A DNA stretch of 64,000 nucleotides, taken from Blakeslea trispora. Taxonomy: Eukaryota; Mucoromycota; Mucoromycetes; Mucorales; Choanephoraceae. Both the position numbers and the translations under genes were made by a program. The stretch is from assembly GCA_025331445.1 (NCBI GenBank), contig JAIWNE010000002.1, forward strand, positions 496,001 to 560,000. The letters are read 5' to 3'. The notes under the pieces were generated by a model, which worked only from the letters and a program-made list of their open reading frames with translations, was not told the DNA's origin and searched no databases. Positions 20,769-32,552 of this stretch are shown in pieces; position 1 is the first letter of the stretch, and each line of letters begins with the position of its first letter.

Positions 20769-21950
20769 GCGCTTCCAAGTGCCGATTTCGAGTGGCAGCG
20801 GAGATTTTGGAAGAGTTTATAGAAGTCATATCATAATAGTGAGGTACATTGGATGCGTTAAACATAGAGGGGGTTGTAGGGGTTATCATAAAAGAAGGAT
20901 CTTCATCTATATAATTTGAATATAAATACAACTCGGATTCGTATCCTTTTTTTTTTACTTACAAAAAGGTGAGTTATTCCAACTGACAGAGGAAGAGGTT
21001 GGCTGTTCAATAAAAGAAGATTGGTATAAAAGCGGATTGAGTGTATCTTGTGTTCGGTCATGTACAGGTGTATGAATAAAGGGGGTCTGGTGAGGGTGAA
21101 TGGGCGATGTGCTCATAGATAGATAATTTGTATAGGTCTCTGGTGGGTTTTTATGAATGGGTATCTCGACAGAGGCTCCACGATCAAATAAACGTGGTCT
21201 TTGCGCATTGTTAGGATAAGGACCAATGGTGTGTGCTCTTGCTCGTTGTGTTTGCCTCTTTGGCCATGTTTTTTGGTAAGTATCAGAATGCATTGTGTCG
21301 GAAGGGCTTAAGGAACCATGTCCATCTAAGGGTGAATGTAGGTTATGTATCGAGTGAATAGCTTGCGATGAAGCAGAAAATGAGCGAGGTGGAGGTGGTG
21401 GAGGTGGTGGTGGAGGCATTGTCTTGAGGGAGATGGGAGGTGGAGGAATAGATGAAGATGATGAAGAGGAATGATGCTGAGGATGCTTTTGACGTTGATT
21501 TGATTGTTGTTGATTGAAATAATAATAATAATAATAGTAATACAGATCTGTGTTACTCTTGATTGGATTTCCCAATTCCTTTTGTTCACCTGTCAATTGT
21601 TGTTCTCGATAAGCTGCTGCTTGACATGCTGCTGCAGCCGCTGTAGAGGCATAGCGTTGCATACGCAAAGTCTCGTCTTGTAACATGGTTGTCTTTTTGG
21701 CTACATTCTTAACTTTGGCTCTTCTGTTTTGAAACCAAATCTGAATGGATCGTTCGGACATACCCAAGTCGCGCGATAGTTGTTCTCGAACACGGTTGTT
21801 TGGACTAGGATTCAAATCGAAGGATTTTTCGAGAATAGCTAATTGTTCTGGTGTTGCTCTTGTTCTTTTACGTGGTGCAGAACCTTCTTTATCTGAAAAT
21901 GGAGTAGGTGATTCACTTGGTGAATGGCGGTGATTGCGACTACTCATCAT
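20758..21950 (-). CDS. Homeodomain transcription factor, 378 aa, 2 exons
   Basis: Exon 1 is 21950-20963 and exon 2 is 20906-20758 (56-bp intron; phase joins SPF-Y-EDPSF). A homeodomain lies at about residues 26-84: RKRTRATPEQLAILEKSF, NNRVREQLSRDLGMSERS and the recognition helix IQIWFQNRRAKVKN with the invariant W, F, N and R. The rest is low-complexity: an Ala-rich segment, eight consecutive Tyr followed by Gln/Asn, a Ser tract, two poly-Pro tracts, and His-rich text. These are typical of fungal regulatory regions. It binds DNA in the nucleus and is similar in kind to Pho2-like fungal homeodomain proteins; targets cannot be read from sequence. Confidence 0.9.
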
Positions 21951-22302
21951 TTCTTATTCATAAGTATTTTTTTAATTGATCTAAAAAAAGAGAGGCGAAA
22001 GAGAGAGAGAATAAAGAAAGAGGAAAAGGGAGAGAAAGAAATGAAAATAATTAGATAAATAAAGGAATTTATAAAGACGTTATTATCTAATATAAGTGTT
22101 GAAGAAGTCCCTTACAAACAGCTGTTACACATGGGTACACACGTGCTAAACTGTTATTGTTATAATGGCCTGACATTGTTCTCGAACCTCATATAATCAA
22201 ATTTATTACATTTAATCAAACACAGAACGTGAAATAATAACAACAATAATAAATTATATTAATTCTATTGTACAACCTCATCTAGGGTATATCTGAGAAG
22301 AA
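21951..22302. other. Spacer between the homeodomain and arrestin-like genes
   Basis: Holds GA-rich sequence just upstream of the homeodomain start (21985-22040) and otherwise AT-rich text with AATAA motifs near the 3' end of the arrestin-like gene. No gene was seen. Confidence 0.5.
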
Positions 22303-23996
22303 TCAAGCTTGATAATCAGGTGGGGGGATCGACGGGATGCGGTCCAACAGTGGCATGGCTGGTGAAGAGAGGTAGAGCGATTCTGAAGCCAATTCCATTT
22401 CTCTGCAAAAGGCATGGTAGCAAGCGCATAAATAAGGATGAGGTTGACTAGGCTTATCCATTGTGGTGGTAAATTTAGTTTTTGTAATTTTTTTGTTCAT
22501 GCTAGACGTAGAAGGCTTGACGCCCAATTCGAAATAAGAGGGCAACTTTCCGTAGTCTTCTTTTAAGCGGCAATCAAAGACAGTGATGGGAGTATCTAGT
22601 GTGATCGTTTCCTTGTTTCTGTCCTCCAACTTTTCTGTCTTTGTCTTGTTTAGTCTGAGCAACATGTCTGACCAACTTGTGTTGGCAGCAGACAAGACAG
22701 GAGATCCCGGTCTAGAGGACGGTGCTGAAGAGCTGGGTGATGAGCTTGGTGTTGCCAGACTACCAACAGCTCGGGTATTTGGGAAATGAGCAGCCGGTGG
22801 AGGCATCAGTAGTGGCTCGGGCACCTGTGTCGATCCTATTGAATCAGAGTTGCTTCGGGATATAAATTGGCGATTACCCTCATTGTCCAAATAGGATAAG
22901 GTCAAATTGATTTCTAATCGGTGTCGAAACTGAATTTCTTTGATGTAAGTGGTATGATGAATATTCTGTTCGCATGTAGGAGCAAAAAAGGCTAAGCGAT
23001 GAGCGAAATCGTGCGTCAATTCAATGCCGTTCTGTTGTTTGTCGAAAATTGGCGTCAATTGGTCTGTTGTCACATCCACTTCGCCAAATTCAGCCAGACG
23101 CACAGATCCAGCAAATGGCATATGGAATGTGACCTGATCGTTTCTCCATGCTCTAAATTCGGGTACACAGTAGCGTCGTGTTTCTGTCACGCTCACCTCC
23201 ATATGTTCTAGTCGGGTATGCTTTAGTTGGGGCTCAATAATTAACCGGATATAAAATAGTTCGCCAGAGGAAAAAGCAGCTGCCTCAATTAGAACTTCAA
23301 TGTCACCATAAACGGTATGCTTTTCAAATGTTTTTGACAGGTTAGCTAATGAATTGTTGGTCAACAATGAATTTGACATGTATGTTCGTAAAACCATAAC
23401 AGGTTTAGTGATGCGCCAACTTGAGAGAAGCATCATGCCTGGTCTCTGAACTTCTGCCTCCACACTATGTCGAACTCTACCAAATGTATCCTCAATGGTA
23501 GCAACAGTAGACTATCAACATACAAAATAAGTTCAGACCCAGAAATTTGTATATTTGTACACAATCCTTTTCTTGTACACTTACATTGGGTATGACAAAT
23601 GCAAATGAGAAGCGATGAGTTCCAGAAGTTAAGATTAGATCCTTTCTTTTTTCAGGGCTCAAGATTTCTACAGTTTGCTCGCCCAATAGTTTCTCGGCAG
23701 TCAATTTAGTTCCACGTGTACCTATGCCTTTACAAATAAAAAAAAATAGTTTAGTGTTTGTTTACTTCTTCATCTCTTTTTTTTTCTCTCTCTCTCTCTT
23801 TACCTTCAGGCCAATAAGTTACCATATGGCTTTTCAGCGTTACTGAAACATTTGATATCTTTGTTGGTTTAGATAATGTCAAGACGACATGACCAGCAAA
23901 TAAGGTGGAGGCATCCTCTGTAGGCAAGCCTCTTAGAATGACTGGTTTTAGAGGATCAAATGCTAGATGGCCATGCGATAAAAGTCCTAGTTGCAT
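22303..23996 (-). CDS. Arrestin-related trafficking adaptor (alpha-arrestin) with C-terminal PPxY, 512 aa, 3 exons
   Basis: Exons: 23996-23804, 23721-23585, 23511-22303. The start of exon 2 could also be 6 nt earlier (both keep frame). Residues 1 to about 120 form the arrestin N domain (VILRGLPTEDASTLFAGHVVLTL, VSVTLKSHMVTYWPEG, GTHRFSFAFVIPN). The C domain follows (VMVLRTYMSNSL ... TVYGDIEVLIEAAAFSSGELFYIRLIIEPQ). A Ser/Pro-rich linker and a long tail end in IPPPDYQA, whose PPDY is a PPxY ligand for WW domains of Rsp5/Nedd4 ubiquitin ligases. Alpha-arrestins use this to bring the ligase to plasma-membrane transporters for endocytosis. The fold and motif are seen; the cargo is unknown. Confidence 0.88.
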
Positions 23997-26816
23997 ACTA
24001 GAGAAGATTACAGAAAAGAAAGGAAATAAAAAAAAAAAATTAAAATGTCATGAAGAAAAAAAAAAAGCAAAACAAAAAGAGATTTCATTTGATATCGTCG
24101 CTTAAACATGTGCCAATGAAAAGTAAGGATCTTGTCATTGATAATAAAGTTTTTCTGTTTCTTTTTACACATAATTTAGTCTTTACTTGCGAGTCTATTT
24201 GGCCTCACTCGTTTCTTCAAGATTTGCTCAAACTTTAAAAACATTGCATGCAGGGTTCAAGAAGAGCATTAGGCTTTCCTCAAAGAACCCAGCCGCTCTT
24301 AATAACAATAATAACTAGTCATTTTGTGAAACAAGTACTTCAAGATCTAGTCTGAGTCCAGAATTTCGCCAGCTCCACCTAAACCATTCTTGTTATCAAT
24401 ACAGTCAAACCTATTGAATTTGGCGTTTCATAGAAAATGAATGGCACATTTGTCAATATTGCTTCATCCTAATTTGGGTTGTAAGAGTGTTCACTGGAAT
24501 GAAACAATATTGGCAAATGCGCCATTGATTTTCTATGAAACGCCAAATTCAATAGGTCTGACTGTATAAAAACAAAGCAGCGACTAACACAATCATGCTA
24601 GTGATAAGCTTCACTCGCAAAGAAGAAAATAGAAGGTGAGGCCAATAACTCGAGCTATATTAGAAGAAAGCGCCGAAAAGCTGTATTTTGACATTCTTCT
24701 GATGTTCATCACTGCTTTTTTATACATATGTTCGAGCTGATTAAGCAGAAGTACTCCTCTTACTTTCATATAAAGACAAGCAATTTAATCGATTAAAGCA
24801 GGCTCATGGAGAAATACGATTTTAGTATACTTTGATGGCTAATAGATCTTATGCTCTAAAATTGAACAGCAATGTTAAAATCTCAGCATGGCCTATCGAA
24901 CTCTGTCCGTCGTATTGCAATAAAAAAAATCCGTTTTCATTATACTGACAACAATTCGGCTGCCAGGTTTAGGTAACTGATGGACAGCGAGGCGGGTTAG
25001 CCTGATTAAAAGATCTCAATCATCAATCCTATCTAATGGCCTTTTGGTTTATAGTAGCACATCTTATTACGCCATCACAAGCGAAGACCAAGCTGGCTTT
25101 TTAGAAAAAGAGGCTTCATGCTTTTAGCATATCAGCATTATGAATGCTATTCCGTATCCTACTGTGTTTTCCATCTATCATTAAACGAATTTTTTTGACT
25201 GAATAAAGGTAGCCTTCAGGCATAAGAGATGGCTAATATGAGGGAAGTGTAATGGAACAAAAGTAAAGTTTGCTTTTAACATAAATTTCCAACCGTGAAA
25301 GATTTCAACTATAAAAGACGCTGTCTCTTATTGTGCTTTGTTTCGATAGCGATAATGATTCCAGAAACACACGTTATAAGCTGTGTGTATTTTACTTTCT
25401 CTCGTCAAAATCAATTCATATCGCACAATTTGGATTAATAGTCAAGAGTGAAGCCAAGACAGAGAGATTGTTTGTACAAGTGATAATAGACTTGACATGA
25501 TATACTTGCAATAAGTCTTCACCAGTGATTTTAGGGATTTAAGTTACTGTTTTTGCCAAATTCCAAAGAATGCTTGAGCTGGGAGCTTACTCAGTTTTTG
25601 CTCACTTTTGATCTTTCTCTCTCTATTGTTTTGTTTACATTTTTCATTAGTCAATTCTTTATTCCTTTAGTAAACATAATTTTTCTTTTTTAGGTCATTA
25701 ATTCTCAAGAAAGCTAATTTTAATAAGATTAGAAACCTTTACCCCAAATACTCTGTCCTTTAAATTGCGAAAATACGATGAATTTCTGAAAGCTTTCATT
25801 TCAGAGTTCGTTAATTTGGCAAACCAAACCAATTGTTTGAGCCAAGGCTAAAGTACATAGACTTCAAATAATCGCTTGTGTAGCATATTGCTTTCGTCTG
25901 ATTATCGGTCATATGTCAATAGGAATTAAAAAGTAACTTGGTTATCGTGATAAAACTAATGTTGTCATAAAGTAGCGATTATTACGGCTTTTTTGAATCC
26001 CCCTATTATGTTTGCTTGTTACTGTTCTCCCTTTGTTGACCCCCCTTGATTCACACACGGTGTTTAACAGAATAAGGCAATGAGGCTCAAACTTCGATTG
26101 GTCATTTCTATCTACAAACCATTCATACCAATTACCCTATCACCACAAGAGCACTACAGAAACAACAATGTTGGAAATCTATATGGCTGAATTAGAGAAT
26201 TGGATGTAAACCTGAAGTCAGCAATCATAGCCTAGGGATATGAGTGACAACAAGACTACTGATAATTGTCCAAACCTCCCAAAAAACACTTGAGGTATGC
26301 TCCAAGAATCGGATGGATTCAACTTGGATTAAATTGAAGGGTTACAAATCAACTGACTGTATCAATTGAGCGCTTCCTGATTGTCGTACCGTTATAATAT
26401 AAACAAAACGCTTTAAGCTCCATTTTGGTGACGGCCAGGCAGTCATAAATTTAATCCCCATTTGATCTCATATGGAGGGATAGTTACATTGCAAAAAGCA
26501 ACACGTCTTGAGGGTAAAGTCAATAACTAAAAATTCGTTTTTGGTTGCATTAGCTATATAAAGACATTTCAATTACAATTGACTCGACCATAATTTCTAA
26601 CTTATATCGCCTTCAACAAAAAAACACTTTACAATTAATAATAAAAACATCGTACGTTTTAAGAAAAGCCGCATAAATTTCTTTTAAATTCGTTTTGTAC
26701 TTCTTTGAAGTATCAATATTAAAAAGAGAGAGACAGGTTTTCATTTGTTCCTGGTATACTACTTTGGTGCTTTGATATATACAATTTTTTCTGAGTTTAT
26801 TGTTTGAAAGAGGGGT
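23997..26816. other. Long gene-poor, AT-rich region holding a MITE
   Basis: Apart from the MITE at 24402-24564, about 2.8 kb shows no protein-like ORF, no tRNA and no intron-joined exons. Stops are frequent in all frames. With the Tc1 element at 27.3 kb it looks like a graveyard of mobile DNA, but no other family could be named. Confidence 0.5.
24402..24564. mobile_element. MITE, 163 bp, long terminal inverted repeats, TA target site (Tc1/mariner class)
   Basis: The sequence starts CAGTCAAACCTATTGAATTT and its far end, reverse complemented, starts CAGTCAGACCTATTGAATTT. The two arms stay complementary for about 66 bases with only a handful of mismatches (mostly transitions), leaving a short central spacer of about 30 bp. 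It is flanked by TA on both sides (24400-24401 and 24565-24566), the target duplication of Tc1/mariner elements. It has no coding capacity and would depend on a transposase elsewhere. Its ends differ from those of the Tc1 element at 27.3 kb beyond the first few bases. Confidence 0.85.
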
Positions 26817-27179
26817 TTATGCTGGTTGATAACCCACCGGAAATATATCTTTACTTAGTTCATCTCGATCATGATTGAAGTATCGGTCTTCATGCTGGAA
26901 TAAATAGTTGTATAGCGAATGGCCAAGGCGTGGAGAAGATATTGGCTTTCTTTCTAGGTAAACGACAGGCCTAAAATCTGGAGAAGATATGTGGTGTTTC
27001 TGGATTTTTTTCTCTAGTTGGCTATCTTGAATATGTTTGTGTTTATGCACTAGCTTTTTGAAATCACTTCCTTCAACATCACCCAATTGAATAGGCTCAG
27101 TTGGTCTATGCCAAAAGTCTTGAAATATGTTTAGCAACGAGGATTGACTCTCCAGATAGGCCAAGGTGATAGATGGCAT
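26817..27179 (-). CDS. Hypothetical protein, 120 aa
   Basis: Single-exon ORF from ATG 27179 to TAA at 26817-26819. The start MPSITLAYLESQSSLLNIFQ is mildly amphipathic; the rest is polar, rich in His, Lys, Asp and Pro, with SSPDFRPVVYLERKPISSPR and a C-terminal FPVGYQPA. No signal peptide, membrane span or known motif. Composition is protein-like and unlike the surrounding AT-rich DNA. It may be the only gene between 24 and 30 kb. Function unknown. Confidence 0.45.
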   Translation of the reverse strand: MPSITLAYLESQSSLLNIFQDFWHRPTEPIQLGDVEGSDFKKLVHKHKHIQDSQLEKKIQKHHISSPDFRPVVYLERKPISSPRLGHSLYNYLFQHEDRYFNHDRDELSKDIFPVGYQPA

Positions 27180-27346
27180 TTTTGTTACAAAGAAAATTAA
27201 GTAAAGAGAAAAAAGAAGCGAGTTTATTTTGATTGATATTTATACATTTTAGGATTTGCAAACTCAGGTTAATGCGGTATTTGGCCGGAAAAAAAGGGAA
27301 CAAAGAGTATCATGATTCTAGTTCAACAGAAAACAAAAAGGTCATA

Positions 27347-28366
27347 CAGTCACTGGAAACCGAAATTCGATCACTTTCTAAAATCGAAACTCAGCGTTAA
27401 AGATGCATAAACTAAAAGACACATGAGTGATTCAAGACAATGTCCAATTGAGCTCTGTTTTTTGTCATTAAAAAAAAAACGGGACTAGTACTTGGTCGTA
27501 CTACCCTTGACATCTATGACGACTTGACAGCTGTTCACTAGGCAAACAAGTAAATCACTGCTAATCTTGCTCCACTACTCCAGCAGCAATTCCTTTAGCT
27601 GAGCAGTGTTGTGGACAGCATGGTGTCTGCTTGCTATACGCTACTCAAGAGCCCACCACAGATGCTCACTGAGGTTCAAGCCTGAACTTTGGGCAGGCCA
27701 GTACTCAAGCCTCTTCAAATGACGGCTCTTCCAAAAGCACACAGAAGCTCTTGTATGGCACGTAGCCCCATCTTCTTGAAACAAGAAGCGTCTGTCATCC
27801 TGTGCTTGGGTTTCCAAGTACCAGGGTTGAAGCTTTGTTGTCCAATCGACTTGTTCCTTGGCCCATTCAAGTCGAAACTCCTTGTGCTTCTTCTTCAAGG
27901 CAGGCTTGTGAGATGCGTGGTAAGGTTTGAAGTCTAGCTGACGAAAATATCTGACGGCAGTCTGTAGAAAGACTGTAACTTTTAATTTCTCCAGCTCGTG
28001 TTTGATGCCATCAATGCTAAAGAAAGAACTGTTTGTTACAATTCAATCGAGTGTGTTTCATTGTTCTTTTATTAGCTTTTGGGTTTGAGCTAGGACAAAA
28101 CACTGTGCAGAAGTATGCCTTTTTCCACAGTCGTGTAGGGGATCCCCATTATGCGTGAAACCTCTCTCAAGGGATGCTAGCGCGATTCAACTAATACACT
28201 TCTCAATAAGTTTTCTCTTCACTCTTGTTGTATTTGCCACGGCTGCTTTTGTTTTCAATAGTAGACATATTTGAACTGAATTGTTTTTTCTGTAGAAGAA
28301 TGAAATAATGATCATGCCAGATATGCTTTATTTAATGCCCGACCAAACCTCAGTTTCCAGTGGCTG
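27347..28366 (-). mobile_element. Tc1/mariner-like element with terminal inverted repeats and a decayed transposase
   Basis: The left end is CAGTCACTGGAAAC at 27347, preceded by TA. The right end, reverse complemented, is CAGCCACTGGAAAC, finishing at 28366, followed by TG (a mutated TA). The inverted repeats stay similar for about 25 bases, and the differences are transitions. Inside, the minus strand reads from an ATG near 28268 (MSTIENKSSRGKYNKSEE) through a stop-ridden DNA-binding domain to LEWAKEQVDWTT, FLFQEDGATCHTRA, YWPAQSSGLNLSEHLWWALE and a final GSTTKY. It is a sister of the relic at 6.3 kb. At least five in-frame stops make it non-autonomous. Confidence 0.85.
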
Positions 28367-30277
28367 TGTTTGTTTGAAATCAACTTTTCTGTAATACGAA
28401 TACGCTATTTCCGGAAATTATTCGTTCACAAAAAAAAGGTTCACATGCTTCTTTTCTGTACCTGTAAAGTCAGATGTCAAAGATAAATGTATGAAAGCAG
28501 CTGAAATTTGTTTATATAGATTCAGTCACACAAAATGTCCACAATAACCTGACGAAAACCAAACTGAGTTCTTTCAAGTCTTCTCATAGCAACAAGAAGA
28601 ATACGAGAGTTGGCATTTTGTCTAAAGTATCACGATATTCTCATTTCGACACCATACTGACTATCGGCATCGCTGAAACTCTTTCTCACTCTACAGTAGC
28701 ATATTGATAGCTTCTCCTTGTGTGCTTTATTGAGAGCTTTTGAGCAGTTAGAGATTTCTCGAACTTGATTCACACAAAACCAAATATTCTTCGGTCATCA
28801 CGAGAAGTTTGCTGTCCCCAAGTTTCTGATAAGTTTTACGCCACTTGGCGCAACATAGTCACTCAGATGACCCTTCTCTCAGACGAGACTCAATGAGTTT
28901 ATTGGGGAATCAAATAACGAGTTAGCAACTTACAGCTGAAAGCAAATGGGACAAAAGCGATTAAGTAGATGACCCAATTAATTTTTTGTGGCTTTAATTT
29001 CTTCATAATACAACATGTTCTTGTACAATCGTGTAAAAAGCAAGATTCGTGTTTGCTTTTGACAAACAAAGCTATCGCTTTTCAACATAACATAACGTGT
29101 TTAATGGTATTCAAAAACCAATTTTGCTCCTGCTCTTATAAGAGGGAACGTTGCGTGTAGAAGAGAAAATAGATAGGTTGCTTTAAGTATAGTTATTATA
29201 GAAGCATAGATCAACTGTTTAATATAGATATGTATTGCTTGACTTGCTCCTTCTCTTGTCTTTTATCAGTCTCCTGCCTGCAAGATCAGTTTTGAAAGTG
29301 ATAGCCCTACTTAGTATCTAGTTAAAGCAATTAGTACTACAAGGCTTGCTTGCCCTCTCACAAATAGTTTCAAGACATATTCAAAATTGCTGCTGCAAAA
29401 GCTATTTCTCTATTCCATTGTCTTATTCTGACCACTAGTTAAATTCAAGACAAAGGTGTATAAGAGAAAGAAAAGTGCTTAACTAAAGAAAAGATAATAA
29501 ATGATAGTGCAGATAGTTTCAAAGCTTTACAATAAGTCCATTAAGCCAATAGAATCTACGCAAACTGATACAAGATCAAGATGATCATGACCTTCAATTG
29601 ATAAAGCACTGGCTGTGTTCTAAAATCAATACCCTTTGTTGACTTGAGTAATCACTCATTAAATAGGCTTTTGCTCGATTTTCTCGTCCTCTTCCTCAGA
29701 TATTGATATGCGTACAAGACAAAACTCAGTAGACTTTAATTAGTTCTCAATCTAATGGGGTTCGTGGTTTTTCTTTTATAATAGTGACTATACTTTATTG
29801 GTGTTTGGTTTAAATTAGCGGAAAGGTAGGGACTGTAGAGATAAGAAAATCCTTATTTTAGCGGGGAAATATTCCATTACTAGTTTAGGAATCCTGACTC
29901 ATCGTTCATCATAAACAGCAATAAAATAAGAGTCCGACTCAAAATCTTTAATAAACCAACTAGAGATCATGACTGTAGTCAAGACAAAATAGAACAACAA
30001 ACTCATTTTAATGATACATGATTATGTTCTTAGTACATTTTCAAGAATATGACAGTAGCTTACATGCAAATCAAACCAAGTCACCTGAAACCTACAAATA
30101 CATGGATCAGAAACTTTTTTTTAGTAGTCCATTAAAGGCTTGACTTTTTATTCGGTGGTTTAATTGGTGTTCATACTTCTGGCTTTCAAATTCAAAAATC
30201 TGCATATATATAGATAAACAATTTGACAACTGTTTTTTTTTCTTCATCTCTATATTATTCAATATAATCTATTAAAA
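28367..30277. other. Gene-poor AT-rich spacer before argininosuccinate synthase
   Basis: About 1.9 kb with no credible ORF, RNA gene or repeat array. The last 100 bp (AT-rich leader ending in TATTCAATATAATCTATTAAAA) is the immediate promoter/5' UTR of the next gene. Confidence 0.5.
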
Positions 30278-31633
30278 ATGGCTTCTGATAAAGGAAAGGT
30301 TCTTCTTGCTTACTCTGGTGGTTTGGATACATCTGTAATCTTGGCTTGGTTGATTGAACAAGGCTATGAAACCATGGCTTACATTGCTGATGTTGGTCAA
30401 GAAGAAGATTTCGAAGCCATCAAGGCCAAGGCTTTGAAGGTTGGTGCTTCTAAGGTCTTTGTTGAGGTAAGAAATATGCAAAAAAGAAATTAGCGAATCA
30501 ATGCTAATTTGTATTGTTTGTAGGATCTCAAAGCCGAATTCGTCAAAGAACAAATCTTCCCTGCCATTCAAGCTAACGCTATCTATGAAAGTGTCTACCT
30601 TTTGGGTACTTCTTTGGCTCGTCCTGTTATTGCTCGCAAGCAAATCGAAATCGCTGCTCGCGAAGGTTGCCAATACGTCTCTCACGGTTGTACCGGTAAG
30701 GGTAACGACCAAGTCCGTTTCGAACTTGCTTATTATGCCTTGAAGTCTGACATTCAAGTCATTGCTCCCTGGAGATTGCCTGGTAAGTTTCTTTTAATGG
30801 GCTTTTCTTTTTAACATCATCTGACTGGTTTTCTTTCTAAAATAGTCTTCTTTGAACGTTTTGCTGGTCGCAGTGCTCTTTTGGACTATGCTGCTGAAAA
30901 GAACATCCATGTTGCTCAAACCAAGGCCAAGCCCTGGTCTACAGATGAAAACTTGTTCCATATCTCTTATGAAGCTGGTATTCTCGAAGATCCCAACATC
31001 ACTCCCCCCAAGGACATGTGGAAGCTTACTGTTGACCCTGAAGATGCTCCCAACACTCCTGAACGTATCACCATCACTTTTGAACAAGGTGTTCCCGTCA
31101 AAGTAGTTAACCACAATGATGGTCAAGAAGAAACCGAACCTGTCAAGCTTTTCACTTACCTCAACACAGTTGCTCGCCGTAACGGTATTGGTCGTATTGA
31201 CATTGTCGAATCACGTTTCATTGGTGTCAAGTCTCGTGGTTGTTACGAAACTCCCGGTGGTACTATCTTGCGTACTGCTCACTTGGATCTTGAAGGTTTG
31301 ACTTTGGATGGTCAATTGCGTGCTCACCGTGACCAAAACATCACTATTCCTTATGGTAGAGCTCTTTACAACGGTCAGTACTTCTCTCCTGAATGTGAGT
31401 TCTTGTCCAAGTCTATTGCTTTCACTCAACGCAACGTCACTGGTGATGTCAAGTTGAAGCTTTACAAGGGTAACACTATTGTTGAAGGTCGTGTTGCTCG
31501 TGGCGATGGTGCTAAGCTCTATGATATGCAAGAATCTTCTATGGATGAACAAGGTGGTTACAACCCTCAAGATGCTGATGGCTTCATCAAGATTCACTCC
31601 ATCCGTCTCAAGAAGTGGACTCCTGAAAACTAG
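30278..31633 (+). CDS. ARG1: Argininosuccinate synthase, 411 aa, 3 exons
   Basis: Exons: 30278-30466, 30524-30782, 30846-31633. The N terminus [19 protein letters not shown] holds the ATP-pyrophosphatase P-loop (SGGLDTS). Further landmarks are [53 protein letters not shown] and [17 protein letters not shown]. It joins citrulline and aspartate with ATP in the cytosol to give argininosuccinate, the penultimate step of arginine synthesis. Length is typical of the family and all key motifs are intact. Codon use is strongly biased to C/T-ending preferred codons, indicating high expression. Confidence 0.97.
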
Positions 31634-32276
31634 ATTATTTATTCCAATGTACATCTTCCATCCATTATTTCTGTTCATATTTCTATACATAATGCATATG
31701 CAAAAAAGCTTTAAATACACAATCATTTTTTCAACTCATATTTGACCTTTAATTTTTTTTAACTATGTGTGGTATTATTTGAAGTGCTGTGAATGTTCAT
31801 ATTCTTGAGAAACGCACTCTTATATCAAGTATACTCTTAAATTGAATAGCATTTAAGCGCTTGAAGCGATTTTCAAGTCAAAGAGTTGCACTCTTCTACT
31901 GAGAATACTCTTATATCAAACAACTCTTAAATCGAGCGACTACTATACAATGAACGTTTATGGCACCACTCACAAGATAATCTGCATAAAAATAAACATT
32001 GAAAGATTGGCACTATAGCAAAACAGCAAAATTGTAAAAAAAAAAGAACAATTCGTACTTGGAATTGATTTTACTGAACTGAATAAAACCGAGATATGAA
32101 TACGAGCTCTGCTACACTTATCTCTTGGATCGGTTTTAATATAACGCTATGGTTAAACGAAACAAAAGCAGGCTTTCATCTAAAGGAAGAAAAAGATTAC
32201 AGAGCAAAATAAATAAAACAACCAATAACAGTACCAATATGGTCAATAACAAAACCATGAAAAACACCCCCCCCCC
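31634..32276. other. Spacer with a pair of imperfect 30-bp direct repeats
   Basis: After the argininosuccinate synthase 3' UTR the sequence ACTCTTATATCAAGTATACT at 31816 recurs in altered form at 31907 (ACTCTTATATCAAACAACTC), each followed by CTTAAAT; the copies are 91 bp apart. A run of C's lies at 32267-32276. No gene was recognised on either strand here. Confidence 0.5.
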
Positions 32277-32552
32277 TCACTCTTTATGTCTAGCATAATG
32301 CTCTGCCTGTTCTTGTGCTTGAATTTTAATTCTTCCCTCTACTGTTATAAATGACTAAACCAAAACTAAAATGAAGGCAAAAAGATTTGAATTTGCGAAT
32401 ATTGAATGTCAAAACACTCCAATACGATTACCCGAATGTGAGCGGAGTTAGGAGATGACGCATTTAAAAACTTTCTTCCATGGCAGTTTTAAGTTAACTA
32501 AGAGAAGAAAGCAGTCTCTTCTTTTTTTTGTATGATGCATCACCTGAGCCAT
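32277..32552 (-). CDS. Tentative very small gene, 41 aa, 3 exons
   Basis: Proposed exons: 32552-32544, 32470-32432, 32354-32277, ending TGA. The last two exons join in phase as NASSPNSAHIR to SFITVEGRIKIQAQEQ, finishing AEHYARHKE. This charged, helical tail looks like real protein and is followed by a stop and a C-run. The first exon (ATG GCT CAG then GTGATG) is less certain, since the matching acceptor is an AAAG rather than the usual YAG. If real, the product is a tiny, possibly organelle-associated protein; the family is not recognised. Confidence 0.35.
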
